DNA from: Globisporangium splendens
Lineage: Eukaryota > Oomycota > Peronosporomycetes > Pythiales > Pythiaceae
DNA: 64,000 nucleotides
Direction: 5' to 3'
NCBI GenBank assembly: GCA_006386115.1
Contig: VFIW01000011.1
Location: 1 to 64,000, forward strand
Shown here piece by piece: positions 34,269 through 46,675 of the stretch. The translations under genes and the position numbers were made by a program. The notes below the pieces were generated by a model, which was given only the letters and a program-made list of their open reading frames with translations, had not been told where the DNA came from and ran no database searches. Position 1 is the first letter of the stretch. Every line of letters starts with the position of its first letter.

Positions 34269-34865
34269 GCGACTCATGTATCACCGCTTTGAAAGCAGAA
34301 CGACAAGCAGTGGGCAGTGAAGGAGCTGCTTCTGTGCGGTTGTTCTGCTTCGTGGAGTCGAGTCCAAGCAGAGTAGCTCCTTGGCGAGCCATCCGTTGCG
34401 AACCTTGTTCTTTCTCCCTTTTTTGTAAGCTGTGTGGAGCTGCTTTTCGTGTCTTTGTTGCTATTTATGAGTCCACAAATGTGTGGATTCAGTCGGCTAC
34501 GAGTGGAAACAAAGTGTCAGCTTCCGCTCTTCTTCTCAAGTGCAGAGTGAAAAATGCCACTGGTTGATTACCTCGTAGCGTCAGGAAATGTGTATTGATC
34601 TTTTCTTTTTCGTTAACCCAAAGAAAACAAATAAAAACAAGCAAAGTTGATTTCTTTGTCTTCGACCAACTTCTTGTTGGCTGTAAAATTCTGCAACTTG
34701 CTCACGCAGGTTTCCGATGAAATTGAGATCAATATACTGCAAAATTCGTGTCGCGTCGAGCAGCAGACAATAAACTCACGCACTTATGCAAGTTTCATAG
34801 ATAGATTGACGCACGAACACGACCAGGAAAGCATGACGCAAACATGACGTACTTGTGGATGTTCG
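34269..34865. other. Convergent intergenic region
   Basis: Between the stops of the ubiquitin-like membrane protein and the CBS/PB1 protein. AT-rich 3' flanks (AATAAA-like at about 34629-34634). No gene seen. Confidence 0.4.
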
Positions 34866-37245
34866 TTAACGCCGCCGACTCAAAAAGAATGATGCACCTG
34901 CAATCGCAGCGGCGGCTGCTGCATAATACACCATTCCTAAGGCCGATTCGTTCGCGTGAGCAAAAGCATGACGCGCTGCTAGCCCCCCGCGTTCCCCAAT
35001 ACGAGAAACCCGATATGGAACGATCAAACGAATGTACTTGTTGCCCCACATCTTGGCTCGGTTCACCGCGTCCTTCAGGTCGTCGTCTTTGAACAGCAAT
35101 ACCTGTTAAATGGCAAGAAAATGGAAGCAATTCTAGTCAGAAAACCACAGCAACCACAAGCAGACGACGACTTTGAGTAACACAAGGAACTTACATGGTC
35201 GCCTTCATCGTCCACATAGTGCACTTTGCGGATTGTATGATCGCCCAAGCGATTTTGCACGTCTCGTATCAAATCTTTCAACGACTCAGCCGAACTTGTG
35301 AATCGGTGATTCGTGCCATAGCAATCCGCCAACTTGTACACAAACACATTGGGCGTGATTTCATCGTGGGCCGGGTTGTCCAATGTAGACGATGGATCCG
35401 AAGGATCAGCTTCATGGGGAAGAACATTGTGGGTTTGCACAAACTCATCCCACGTTTGCTGTCCAACAATGGGTTCACGACTTTCTTCAGGCGGTGTGCT
35501 ATCGACTTCAAGTTCACTCTCGTTGTTTACGATCACAGCTTCGCTGTCTGGTGCATTGCTATCTTCCTGGTCCTCTGTATGGTGCAGACTACTGCGGAAT
35601 CGATCCCAAAGCGGCTGCACATTGTCGTTCTTCGCCTTCTGGAATGTCCCCATTTGCTGTACGACCCCACACGTCACTTGCAATACATCCACCAACCCAA
35701 CCAGTTTCACATTTTCGTCAAACACAGGCACATGCAAGAAGCGACCATTGTGCATCGAATGCAACGTCTCCAAAATGGTTGTCCCCAACGTTGCGCTGTA
35801 TGGGTTATGCGTCATCACATCCAAGAGCGGCGTCGACTGTGGCTCAATTCCAACCGCGACCACACGACGCATTAGATCCTTCGACGTGAAAATTCCCACC
35901 ATTTCGCCAGCATCGTTGCACACCATCACAGCACTTGTCTTCTTCTCCAACATCAGCTGAGCAGCCTGCAAAGCCGTGGACGCGGGGCCAACGATCGGAA
36001 CCGTCGAACCTTCAGTGATAATAGCAGAAAGTGTCGGTAGAAAGAGCTGTACACGTCAGAAAATAATCACGTTAGCATCATTGTCTTTCACATTGGGGTG
36101 CAACACGCTTCCATTGACGACATGCCTTTTGCCGCAAGGTTTCAAATAAGTTATCGCCAGCTGAACCCGGCATCTGACGCTCCAACTGCAAGAAAAACAC
36201 ACGAGTTAGAAACCAGTATTCTATTACACAAGTAAAAGAGCAGCATAACAGCAATTCATTCCTTTGTACCTTCTTCAACGCTTCCGACAAGCGATCGGGT
36301 GACAGCTCGTAGCCACTTTCAATCTTCGAGATCGCGTCGTACAGACATTTTGCAATATCCAAAATGCCCACGACTGTATCCATGTTAAATAAACAAACAA
36401 CCGTAAGTAAGCATCATTAACTGCCTGCTTAGATTTACAAAGTGCCGTTTTTTCCACATACCTTTCTCGTTATCTGTCACTGGTAAATGGCGAAATTGAC
36501 CCGACACCATCTGCTTGAGCGCGTCGATCGCACTCGCGTTCGACGCGACACACGATGGGTTTGGCGTCATGACGTCACACACGCGCGTGAATTTAGGATT
36601 CTTCCCCACGGCAACGACTTTGAATGCGATATCCTAATGCATTGTGCCACAAAAATACAATTTGCTGAGGATCAAATGAGACTCAATGCTAAAGTCAACA
36701 AGTGCACGTACCCGATCTGTTAAAATACCAGTGAGCAGTCCGTTGTTGTCCAGCAGCAGTGTCGCGTCCGTTTTCTTGTCTATCATGCTGCGCACGCACT
36801 GCGCGACCGTGCTTTGCTCGCTCTGTAAAAGCGCACTCGCAGGCTTCAGGCTGTGCTTGCTACTGCTGCCAATGCTTTTCTTGCGCTTCTGGGAATGTGG
36901 CGACGAGCGTCGTGACGACTGCGAGCGACTCGGTGTGGCGTCGCCACCTCCCGTGCTGTGGCTTCTTGTGCCGCTGCTCCCATTTCGATGCATGCGCGTC
37001 GGCGTTGTCGCTTTCGTCGTCTGTTGATGGTCGCTGCTTTCACGGACTTCTCTTTCTGCCGTCGTAGTCGTTGCAGTGGTGGTCGTCGTCGGCGCCGACA
37101 CGCTCCTGACTGTCGCAGCAGTCGTCGTAGTTGTCGTCGGCGCGGTTCTTTTGTCTGTATCCGCTTGTTGTTGTTGCTGCTGCTGCCGAGCGGCGCGCTT
37201 CGCCACCTTCTTGGTCGAGTACACGACGTGCTGATTTTTCTTCAT
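34866..37245 (-). CDS. Four-CBS-domain protein with PB1 domain and membrane tail (CBSCBSPB type)
   Basis: Six exons: 36712-37245, 36462-36633, 36270-36373, 36126-36185, 35195-36046, 34866-35102; 1959 nt, 652 residues; ATG at 37245. After a basic Gln/Thr/Ser-rich N-terminus (1-140) come two CBS pairs: TVAQCVRSMIDKKTDATLL, VCDVMTPNPSCVASNASAI, then TALQAAQLMLEKKTSAVMV and LLDVMTHNPYSATLGTTI with FTSKDLMRRVVA between. A PB1 domain (about 500-590) has the lysine-bearing first strand (FVYKLAD) and the acidic OPCA-like segment (YVDDEGDHVLLFKDDDL). The C-terminus ends in an alanine-rich hydrophobic helix (MVYYAAAAAAIAGASFFL), a possible tail anchor. CBS pairs usually bind adenine nucleotides; the plant proteins with the same order are of unclear role. 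Intron 4 (36047-36125) is best read with a GC donor. Confidence 0.88.
37165..37188. repeat. CAG-type trinucleotide run coding polyglutamine
   Basis: A TTG/CTG run (CAA/CAG on the coding strand) gives seven consecutive Gln near the N-terminus of the CBS/PB1 protein. A Thr-rich GTC/GTA-type region follows at about 37070-37140. Confidence 0.7.
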
Positions 37246-39292
37246 TTCTTCGATCAGGTGATGATGAAAAGCGTTAAGCAAGAAACACGTCTGACTCGGC
37301 CCCTGCTGCGTCAAATCCAACGCAACAAGTGGCAATCGATGCAGCGAATCACGGGGAGCCCAGCGATGCACGTCTCGGAGCTCCTAAGTGCCAGTAGCGT
37401 GCACACAGACGCCTCTCCTCCTCTTTCTTTCTCCTTCTTCTTTGCAGCAAGCGCGCGATCGTGTGCCGCGTTGCTTTCTTTTTCTTTTCTGATGCTGCTG
37501 TCTTCTCGTCTCAAAAGGAAGGTGGTAATTTATTTATTCACCTCTCCAACGACCTCTTCGGCAGTATACAAGCGCCAAGTGGATCTGAGAACACTTGAAT
37601 GCGCCAGATGGATACGTAGCCGAAAACTACGCGTAAAATACATGTCAAACACATAAACTACCGCAATGAATGGGGTTCCCATACAAAGAGATCGACAAGG
37701 TGGTAAGCTTAAATGTAGTTTACGAAGTGGGTGAAGTTCAGTCAGCCACGTCGGGATGTGACCAGCGTGTGACCTCTGAAGCTCTGCCCTTTTTACGCAA
37801 CTTTCGGAGAATTCCCTCTAGAAATACATCAGTGCAACTTCTTCAACGTGCAAAACATACACAAAACCTTTACAATGTGATATGTTTCGTGTATTTTCAC
37901 TGCAGCCATGAGAAAAAGATCAGTTTGTTTGTGAGCCTGTCGATAGCTGTTTGTGTTCCCAAGCATTCCTTCGATGGAATTTTCAGTGTGCGGGCCGCAG
38001 GATGCGCTCATGAGGCACGTGCGTCAACGCATCATGTGGATTTTGCACTCGCTGGAGTGTGAGCAGAGGAAGAAAAAGACCGAGATCGTGTTGCTCATTT
38101 TCATGGCTTGTTGCAAGTACACTGCGCTAAATGCATAGAGAAAACATAAGCGGTCGTGGCGATGCCGTTCACTATTTACCTGCAAACACAAACGGCAAAG
38201 GGTTTCGCAACGCAACCTGGTTTGCAGGCGTGACGACGATTAAATCCTGCACACACTGCACATTCACCAAAAGACTTGCGAGATCGCATATTTTAGAAAT
38301 ATGTTAGCGTCAAAAAGCATTTTTAGTGCTTATCTCCCTGCTAAATGCAATGTTGCACAATTACCTTTGAAGCTCTGCTATGGTCCAATTGGGAAGAGAT
38401 TGCACCGCACGCGTTCGTGCTGCTGCTGAATGACACGTTCTTTTTCGCTGATTGGCTGGGTGCACGCATTCAGCGGCGTTGTCTGCTTTTCTTTATTTTT
38501 TCTCGTCTGGCGCTCCTGTTTGGACATGAAAACCACTACGTGTGGGCTGACGTTGGCTGGAAAATATTGCTGCTTTGTGTGCGCGATTGTACCGCGAAGA
38601 CTGAAGCAGCTGGGTGAGGGCAAACAGGACACAAGTGCGTCTGTGTGTGCGGAAGTGACAGGTTTGCGCAAGCCTGGAGCGCGAAAGGTCGCGAAAGAGG
38701 TAATTACGGGAGAGAATGGCGCCATTTTTACGGTCGAGTCGATCCTGCAATTCGACTTCAACGTGCAAGGCGTGCAGTTGAAGCTGCGAGTGGTTGCTTG
38801 TCCACTCGGTGAGGTTCACTTTATGAAAAAGGATACAAACGTCCCAATCCCTTGGACTCCAATTGGATATGCTGCAAGTCAATTTCCTCCCAGTCAGCTG
38901 TCGGATGTCGCTTCTTGTATTTGGAAGCGTCTTCACGATCATCCTAAACCACCACGCCGTAGGGACCACATTCGCAAACAGCGAGCGAGAGTTTGGCGGT
39001 CGACTGTTTCCGTGTGACACCTCAAGTTCGTCGAAATTTCCACGTCATTGCTCACAGCAGCAGCAGCAGCAGTATTGCGCTCGACGCATTCACAGAAAAG
39101 AATAGAAATAGTGCTATTTCTAAGTCATTTCTGACATAGCAGATGAGTAATAAAATCTGCTTGCAAAGCAGTATACTCTTTTGACATGTATATTTTCACG
39201 TATACATGAGATATCAAAGACACTGCCACTATTCAAAATCGGTTCAAGCGGAAGCTTTCCTGTAATTACGCGCTCATCATTCCGCTGGCGAC
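37246..39292. other. 2-kb region without a supported gene
   Basis: Between the start of the CBS/PB1 gene (minus) and the next plus-strand gene. An open frame of 195 codons with an ATG at 38430 has one hydrophobic segment near its start but no domain and overlaps an equally long antisense frame, so I do not call it. CAG repeats occur at about 39055-39073. An ATTGG is at about 38453-38457. Confidence 0.4.
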
Positions 39293-39371
39293 ATGGACTG
39301 CAGCCCTTCAATCGGAATCTTCATCACCCAAGAAGAACAGGCGGACGCAGAGCTCAACCAGATCACAAGAG

Positions 39372-40268
39372 ATGCTCAGGCGATCGATCGACACGGCGGC
39401 GCAGGACGAAGGCGTCTTCCTCGTGCCCGACGACCTGCCGGTGTCCAGCGTCGGCGCCAACGCTGCGCTGGCGGGCGACATCCACGCGCTCACGGCGGAA
39501 GAGCTGGAGACTGCGCAGATCCCGCAGGTGACGCTCAGCGAGATCCTGTACACGGCGTCGGTGCTCATGAAGCATCGCAGTTGTCCCGTGGACGTCGTCA
39601 ACACGATCCTGGAGTTCGCTGCGCACTTTCTAACGTTCCAGCAGGAAACCAGTGAGCTTCGCTACGGCCGTGACAACATGAACGACGAGTACGTGCGCTT
39701 GGATCTACCCAATGCGGACGAACTGGAGCTTCCGAGTGGGATCGCGGTGTCGAAGTGCGTCTTTTTGGTGGCGGATTGTATCTCGAAAGATCAGGGATGG
39801 GCGAGTTTCGAGCACGAGCTGAATGGCACGTACAACGGCTCGTTCACGTGGTCCGAAGTCGCCGTGGAGAAGCCTGTTGCGCATACTACCGACGAACAAC
39901 TGGATCACCAGGATCCTGATAATGCCGAGAACGGTAATGTTGCGGTTGGCGCCAAAGAAGAAGTCGCGCGTGTGCGCGTGTGCAGCAACGTCCGCGCGCA
40001 TCGGAGGTTCCGTCATCACCGGAAATGCTTCCAGGACCCAAGCGGCGTGATCCAGCACATTGAGCTGGGCGATTCCGTGAAGCTCCTGCTGCGCTCGCTG
40101 TATCCTGGCTGGGCGAACACGGCCAAGTACGGCAAGCTCACGGCGTGCTTCGCGCTCGAGTTTGACGAGGAGTTTTCCTCTGCCGCCATCCCATTTCCGA
40201 CGGATGCGGCCCAAAAATCCGCCGCATCGTCTGGTGGTGGATCCAAACCCGCATGTGCTGTCCAGTAA
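39372..40268 (+). CDS. Conserved protein of unknown function (DQGW/YPGWAN-type domain)
   Basis: One exon of 298 residues from ATG 39372 to stop 40266-40268. The middle and end contain SKDQGWASFEHELNG, a strand with FTWSEVAVEK, then VRVCSNVRAHRRFRHHRK and LLLRSLYPGWANTAKYGKL. The order DQGW - TW-x-E - R-x-x-N-x-R-A - YPGW resembles a domain seen in many fungal proteins, sometimes with ankyrin repeats; its role is unknown. No signal peptide or membrane span. A second frame starting at an ATG at 39293 reads protein-like for about 40 codons (GIFITQEEQADAELNQITRD) and overlaps this start in another frame, so the true N-terminus may need a one-base correction near 39405-39420. The gene diverges from the CBS/PB1 gene. 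Confidence 0.7.
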   Translation: MLRRSIDTAAQDEGVFLVPDDLPVSSVGANAALAGDIHALTAEELETAQIPQVTLSEILYTASVLMKHRSCPVDVVNTILEFAAHFLTFQQETSELRYGRDNMNDEYVRLDLPNADELELPSGIAVSKCVFLVADCISKDQGWASFEHELNGTYNGSFTWSEVAVEKPVAHTTDEQLDHQDPDNAENGNVAVGAKEEVARVRVCSNVRAHRRFRHHRKCFQDPSGVIQHIELGDSVKLLLRSLYPGWANTAKYGKLTACFALEFDEEFSSAAIPFPTDAAQKSAASSGGGSKPACAVQ

Positions 40269-40927
40269 AGAAAAAGAGCTCTGTGAAAAGGAGCTCAAGA
40301 GCGAAGTGCGCTTCCATATAGTGCTGTATTTGTTTATTTCTCTTTGTCAGTCGGAGTATCTCATGTCGAGTGACTCGTATCTCCATAGCGTGGCTGCACG
40401 ACCACGAAGCTTTGTGAGATGCGGACGCATTTGGACCGATCTCCATACAGGAAGACGACGACCAAATGACGCAGTTATCACCATGGAATCTCTTTAAACC
40501 CATCCTCGGAAGTGCATTTGGTGCATTCGTTCCCAGTTGCAGTGCTCAAAAAATGTCAAAGTCGCAAGCTCGTATTTAAAAACCTCTCTGCTTGCGTTTG
40601 TACTGTTTGTCAGGTGTTTCACCACATAAAATGCTCCATACGGATGAACAATATCCTTTCTAGTGAGTGCTTCATTCCGACTCCTAAGCACTATGAAAGG
40701 TTGGAGTTCAGTCCTTTCCGCTCTCTTTGAAGTTGCCACTTGCAGGTGATGTGTCGCAATGGCGCGTCCTCATTGGCCATCAGTGCGACCAACGACTCGT
40801 GCGAACGCCAAAAGGTCGCACAAATGAGGCAGAGCTGCTGTCGCATACCCACTTTAGCATCATCACCATCGAGCGGCAAAGCGCCTGCAAGATTCCGCCG
40901 CCCTCCATTTCCATAAGAGCAGGCAAA
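40269..40927. other. Intergenic region upstream of the TauE/SafE gene
   Basis: Holds the 3' flank of the previous gene and the promoter of the next. An ATTGG box lies at 40772-40776, about 150 nt upstream of the ATG. No gene seen. Confidence 0.4.
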
Positions 40928-42525
40928 ATGGGCGGTGTGCGCGGTGTCCTGCTGTGCTTCGTGCTGCTGGCGTCCGTGGCGTGTATGGAGGCGCGTGTGG
41001 CAGCGACGACGCATCTCGAGCAGCAAGAGCAGCTGCGTGGCGCAGCGCAAGATGCAGAGCCGATTGCTGCGATCCTGGATGGCGACGGCAAACCCGCAGT
41101 AGCGGATGGCAAAGGCGAGGAACCGCACTGGGAAGTCGATACGGAAGATCTCGCGGCGAATGCGGCGGCGTTTGCGCGGCACGAAGTGCTCGGCATGTCG
41201 TTCGCGGGTCTCGCGATCTTCATCGCTGCGGGCGGCGGCACGGGCGGCGGCGGCGTGCTGGACCCGATCTACATCTTGATCATGAAGCTCGACGCCAAGA
41301 CCGCGATCCCGCTGTCGAGCATCACGATCGTCGGCGGCGCAATCGCGAATCTGCTGATTAACATTCGACGCGCGCGGCGCAACTCCACACAACCACTGAT
41401 CGACTGGGACTTTATCCTCGTCATGCAGCCCATGCTGCTGAGTAAGTGTGCATATAATATGATATTAGGAGCGATAGATGACGCTAACCTGTTCTCTTTT
41501 ATTATGTCATGCAGTGGGTGCAAGCTTCGGTACGTTTATCAATGCGATTGCGCCGACGTGGCTGCTGTGCATCCTGCTGGTGTTCGTGCTGACGGCGACG
41601 GGCATCCGCACGCTCCAAAAGGCGATCAGCGCAGGCCGCCAAGAGTGGTGGTTCCCTGGTGGTCGGGAGCGCGTCGCGCTGCTGGGAGTATCCAACTCAG
41701 TAGGAGGCAACCCCCGCTACGCAGGCTCGGCTTCATCCAGAGCCGCCCAGCATCAGCATTTCCACCATGAAATGAAAGCCGACATCCCGTGGAAAAAGGT
41801 TGGCACGCTCTTTGGTCTGTTCCTCGGCATCGTGCTGCTCAGTTTACTGCAAGGCGGCAAGAAGTTCGCGAGTCCCATTGGCATCTCTCCGGATTCGTTC
41901 CTGTACCCGATCGTCGCGTTCCTGCCGACGCTCTTTCTGGTCATCTTCTCGAACTACTCGATGCGCAACGTGATGCAGACGTTCCAGCGGCAGCAGAATC
42001 CGTACTACATCCTCTCACCCGATGAGATCCAGTGGACGCCGAACTCGATCCGGTACTTCCCGATCCTGTCCATCTTGGCGGGTATGGTCTCCGGAATGTT
42101 TGGCATCGGCGGCGGGATCATCAATGGTCCATTGTTGCTGGAGATCGGGATAACGCCGGTGGCAGCCTCAGCGATGACAGCCACGACTGTGCTTTTCTCC
42201 AGCTCAAGTACGCTCTTGGATAGCGGCTATGAGGCATCTGCTTTTGTCGTATCGAACTGTGAACTGACCTTTGTGAATCCCGTTTTTCTCTATGACTGTA
42301 GTGTCGTCTTTCAGCTACACGCTGCTGGGCTCACTCAACTTTGGCTACGCAGCCGTGATGCTGCCCATCGGCTTCCTGATGACGTTCATCGGCCACGTGT
42401 GCCTGCACAAGGTCGTGCAAAAGTTCCGGTGCCCGTCGCTCATCATCTTCTCCATGGCCATCATCGTGCTCGTGAGCGCAGTCGCGATGAGCGTCGAGAG
42501 CATCAAGGAGCTCGTGAACGCATAG
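40928..42525 (+). CDS. TauE/SafE-family sulfite/organosulfur exporter-like membrane protein
   Basis: Three exons: 40928-41441, 41515-42207, 42302-42525; 1431 nt, 476 residues. The start MGGVRGVLLCFVLLASVACMEA looks like a signal peptide. Two homologous membrane halves follow: AGLAIFIAAGGGTGGGGVLDPIYI and later ILAGMVSGMFGIGGGIINGPLLLEIGI, the glycine-rich repeated motif of the TauE/SafE family, each followed by three or so further spans. A hydrophilic loop of about 100 residues with a Gln/His stretch divides them. The order, including the luminal N-terminus, is that of the plant members. Bacterial relatives export sulfoacetate or sulfite; the substrate in eukaryotes is unproven. Confidence 0.87.
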
Positions 42526-43131
42526 ACAAAAATGCTCTCCATTTCGGTGAGAGCGGTGCATCTATCTACACATAATTATCATCCCCTTCCAAGTTATAAA
42601 TCGCACGATCCTTCTCCTCCTCTCTTGTGTCTTGTTTGCATGGTGTGGATGCAACCAAGGTGTCCATGTCGAGACCGCAAGCGTGGTTGACTGGACCCAC
42701 TCGCATTAGAATGTCTCTTGTTCATCTGGTCATCTTGAAGCAGACCATCACTCTTGGATCCCTTTATGCAATTCCATAGGTTTGCACTACATTGGTTCTC
42801 GACTTTTTACCAAATGTGTAAATCCGTAAAAAGGAGAGGGGAAAAGAAAGGGGCGGCGGCCTTGTATTTTGAGTGGGCAATGCTTGTTCGCCTTTGGTCG
42901 GGATCAAAGGGGGAAGGAAGACTGGAAGAGCTACGCAAGGGAGCGCGGCGCTCTCTGTACAAGCGGAAGCAGCGGCGGCTGATTGGGGAGCGGCATTGGT
43001 GAGAGGGCGACTCTGTTGGACAGGGGGCTCACGGCAGCAGACAGCAGCGAAGACAGCACGAGCGCTTGGGACGAAGAGAAGGAGAAAAACAAGAAGACGC
43101 AAAAGATCTCCTTTTTTTATCTTGCGGAGAG
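42526..43131. other. Intergenic region, probable BRE1 promoter
   Basis: An ATTGG box lies at 42982-42986, about 150 nt before the BRE1 ATG, in GA-rich sequence (about 42830-42960 and 43060-43100). No gene seen. Confidence 0.4.
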
Positions 43132-46100
43132 ATGGCGGATACGCAGCAAAACAGCAAGCGGTCGATGGCGGCAGCGACGTCAGGAGAATCGACGCCTGCG
43201 CTTAAGAAAATGAAACTCGAGCAGGAGACGCCGCCGGAGGTATAAAAAGTCATTTTGTGTGGTTGTGCTGCGTTGTGTATCTTTCATTTACTCACATTTT
43301 GTATCTATCCTTTGTATTGGAAAAAAAAGGCGAATCCGAATACGATGGAGGCAGTGAAGGAGAAGAACAAGGCGATGGAGTTGGATTTGTGCGAGAAGAA
43401 CCGGCGCATCGCGTACTTGGCAGACAGATGCGAGGCACTCTACCGCCATCGCGCGATGCTCGACACGTCCTTCCGGTGCGTCCGCAAGCAGTGGTTCCAA
43501 TTGCACGATGATTTACGCTCGTCTCTCCAGATATTAGATGTCGATAATGCCGCGCAGGGGGAGAGCGAGTGGATCGACGTGCTGAACGCCGTCGAGCGCT
43601 TTGGGCTATTGCAGATGCGCCCCAAAGATCTCACGATAGCGCTCCCGGAATGGTTTCTCGCGATCACGAAGGCTGATGCTGAAGAAGCACAGCTGCCGTT
43701 CACTGGCGACCGCGAGAATGAGGACGAGAATGATGCCGCGGCATTCATCGCAAAGGAAGATCTCACAAAAATGGAGAAAGAGCTCCATGAGCAGCTCATC
43801 CAGAAACAGGAGGAGACCGACAAGCTTGTTGGCAAAATCCTCGCAGCAATAGTAAAGAACCAGTCGACAACGACTACGATCGAGTACAAGCAGATCCTGC
43901 AGGACAAACGCGCCGCTGTCGCCGAGGCGCTGGCGTTGAGAGAACAAGTCCAAGCGGTACGTTGTGCTTTTTCTGATTTGAAAGGCGTCACATTATTCAC
44001 GAGTATTTTTTGCTGTGTGAATGTGTAAAAAATGAAAATCTGGACAGTATGAAGCTCGGATTCAGGAGTTAGAGAAAGATGTCCAGGTGAAGGAAGTCGA
44101 GCGCCATCGCGCATGCCGCGATTTCGATCGGCTCAGTAAATTCGTGGAGCGGAATAGTGCGTCTCTGGTCGACCCAGCACTGGAGAAGGAGAGATTACAG
44201 ATCAATGGCACAGCAGCAGATAGGAAATCGGAGGTGCAGGGAGAGAAAACGGAGAACGTGCGTCAGGTGTCGTCCGAGGAGCAGATCCAAAAAGACAAGG
44301 AGACGGCGAAGATGATCGCGACACTGAAAGAAAACCACGTGATCTTGAGCACAAAGTTATACCAAGAGCGATCGATCACTGCGGAGCTGAAGAAGGACGT
44401 TGAGAAGTTCCAAGCATTGGAGGCTGCGGTATGAATTATCTCTTTCTAAATGACGCATGCGTTGTGATGGGGGAGGGTAGTGGTGCTCAGAATGTGTTGA
44501 ATTTCTATAGTGGAAAAAAGACGAAGCAACGTTGACGCAAGAATACGAAGACAAACTGGAGCAATTGCGCGAAGAGAAGAATCATATCGCTGAGGAGTTT
44601 GCAAAGATTCGCCACAAAGCAAAGGTGCACACATCCCCGTTGCTTGCCTGTCAAGGATTCTTTATTGTGCTTACCTCGAGCTGTGATTATTTGCCACATT
44701 GTAGGACATTGAAACGCACGTGAATGAAAAGTGGAAAAAGAAAGTCGCGCGTATCCAGGCCGATCTGACCAAAGTGAAGACTCAAATGGATGAGCTGAAT
44801 CTGAAAAATGTTTCCTTCCGAGAAAAGCTCTCCAATGCGAGCGCATTACGAGATCAAGTACGTATTCTTTTGCATCCACATCTTTGCTGTGATATAAGCG
44901 CTGCATGCTGATTGCTGTTTCTTTTTCTCGTAGCTGGCCGAGTTAAAGTCCCAGCATGAAATTCTGAAGAGTGAGAATGAAGCCCTGAAGGCTCAGCTCG
45001 ATCGTGTGAAGCAAAAGAGTGATCGTGCAGAGAAAACGCTGGAAAGCAAGGAGATCCAGGCGCTTACGGAGAAGGTAATGAGCGGAAGAAACTACAATGC
45101 TATTGGTGTATGTCGTGGACAAAATGAACCAACTCGTGTGACTAGGTGGCCGTGCTTGAGAAATCGAAGCTTGAACTACAGAGATCGTACGATGCGGTCG
45201 TGCGTTCCGAGCTGTAAGTGCTCACTTCGAATGGCGTTTCGTTGTATTGATCAGTCCAACATGCCGATAGATGCTGATGTTACTGTGTCTTGTGACGCCA
45301 TCAGTGAAAAGGGTGATGGTGAACTGTCGAGTTTAATCAAACGGCAAGCAGAGCTAGACGCACAGCTGAATGAGGAGGTGCAGGCACATTCTGCAACGAA
45401 GACGCGAGTCGAGAGTCTGCAACTCGAGATAGATGATCTGAAAGCAGGCGAAGCTGCATCGAGAGAAGAAAACGATGCGTTAATATCTGAGATCGATTCG
45501 ATCTCGAAAGAAATGGAGTCGATGCGGCAATCGCGAAAGAAACTCGTCCAGCAAATTGAGGAGAAACGGAACTCGTACAAGAAGCTGCACACCCAGTTGT
45601 CAAAAGAAGAGCAAGCAAAGGCACATTGCTTCGAGGAGCTCGCTGCAGCCCGCTTACAGGTCTCGACCCTCGGCACGATCCACAAAAATCAGAAGACATA
45701 CATCGAGTCTGTCAAGGTACGAGCATTTGTTTATGAGACAACACACTTTATTTGTGATGCATGCATCTCACGGCATTGGTTCAATCTCTTTCTATACAGG
45801 AATCGTTGCAGGCAAAGGAAGCTGAGCTTGAACAGTTGAAGGAGTACGTGAAGAACGTCGAGATTGAAAAGAACGCAGCAGACTCGGAAAAGCGGAAAGT
45901 GCTGCGCGAAGCCGAAGTCGCCAAACAGATTTACACGGCATCGGCTGCCGAGACCTCACAGAAGCAGCAGCAGCTTCTCCAGGAAAAGCGAAGAGCCTGT
46001 GAGAAATGCGAAACATATCGAAAGAAAGAAGAGCGCTACGAGAAACTACTGCAGGCTGCGAAGGCGATCCCGGCGACAGGCGAACTGAACGATTTGGAGC

Positions 46101-46300
46101 GCTTTGAGCTCAAGGAGCTGCAGAAGCTAGTGAACTGCTCGGTGTGCCAGGACCAGCGCAAGAACGTGCTCATCTCGAAGTGCTTCCACATGTTCTGCAA
46201 GGACTGCATCGACAGCAACCTCAAGTCTCGGAATCGCAAATGCCCGACGTGCAAGAAAATGTTTGGCCAAGATGACGTGAAGTCGGTCTGGTTCACATAG
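43132..46300 (+). CDS. BRE1: E3 ubiquitin ligase BRE1 (histone H2B monoubiquitination)
   Basis: Nine exons: 43132-43239, 43330-43956, 44048-44428, 44511-44624, 44705-44857, 44934-45074, 45146-45213, 45305-45716, 45800-46300; 2505 nt, 834 residues. The N-terminus MADTQQNSKRS with basic KKMKLE is followed by almost continuous coiled coil, and the C-terminus is a C3HC4 RING: CSVCQDQRKNVLISKCFHMFCKDC and CPTCKKMFGQDDV, then a short WFT end. This is the BRE1/RNF20 layout; the RING works with Rad6 to ubiquitinate histone H2B in the nucleus. The length is near that of plant and animal relatives (about 880-1000). The exon 2 acceptor is an unusual A8G with no pyrimidine tract next to it; the reading frame supports it, but an alternative is possible. 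Confidence 0.9.
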
Positions 46301-46675
46301 AGAGAAGATCAGACAGCAAGCGTAGTAGCAGTGTGCAGCGAACGACATACGAGCGCACAGAGACCAGTCGGTATATATATATAAATGGAGGTAGTTAAAG
46401 CAAACAATGGCAGCAGCATGCACAAGTGACACACATCATTGAGAGTTGCTGCTGCTGCGAGATCAAAGCTCAGCAGCAAGCCAAGTTCACATGTATAGCC
46501 TACCAATGCGACAATAGGCAATGCGATTTACAAGTGTTGGTAGTGCATTTATGTATAGCCTATGTCTCCATCAAAAGTAGCATTGTGTAAAACCTACCAC
46601 ATATAAATTGTGAGAGGGTTCCATTTTGATTGGCGACCCTGAAGAGCTCCATTGTGAGAGTCCAGGAGGCAGACG
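46301..46675. other. Intergenic region between BRE1 and the rRNA methyltransferase gene
   Basis: Contains a TA-dinucleotide run (about 46371-46384) and an ATTGG at 46629-46633, 43 nt upstream of the next ATG. No gene seen. Confidence 0.4.

Noticed and set aside
38430..39017. Plus-strand open frame of 195 codons with a hydrophobic segment
   Set aside because: No domain, no splice partners, and an antisense frame of similar length; gene evidence too weak.
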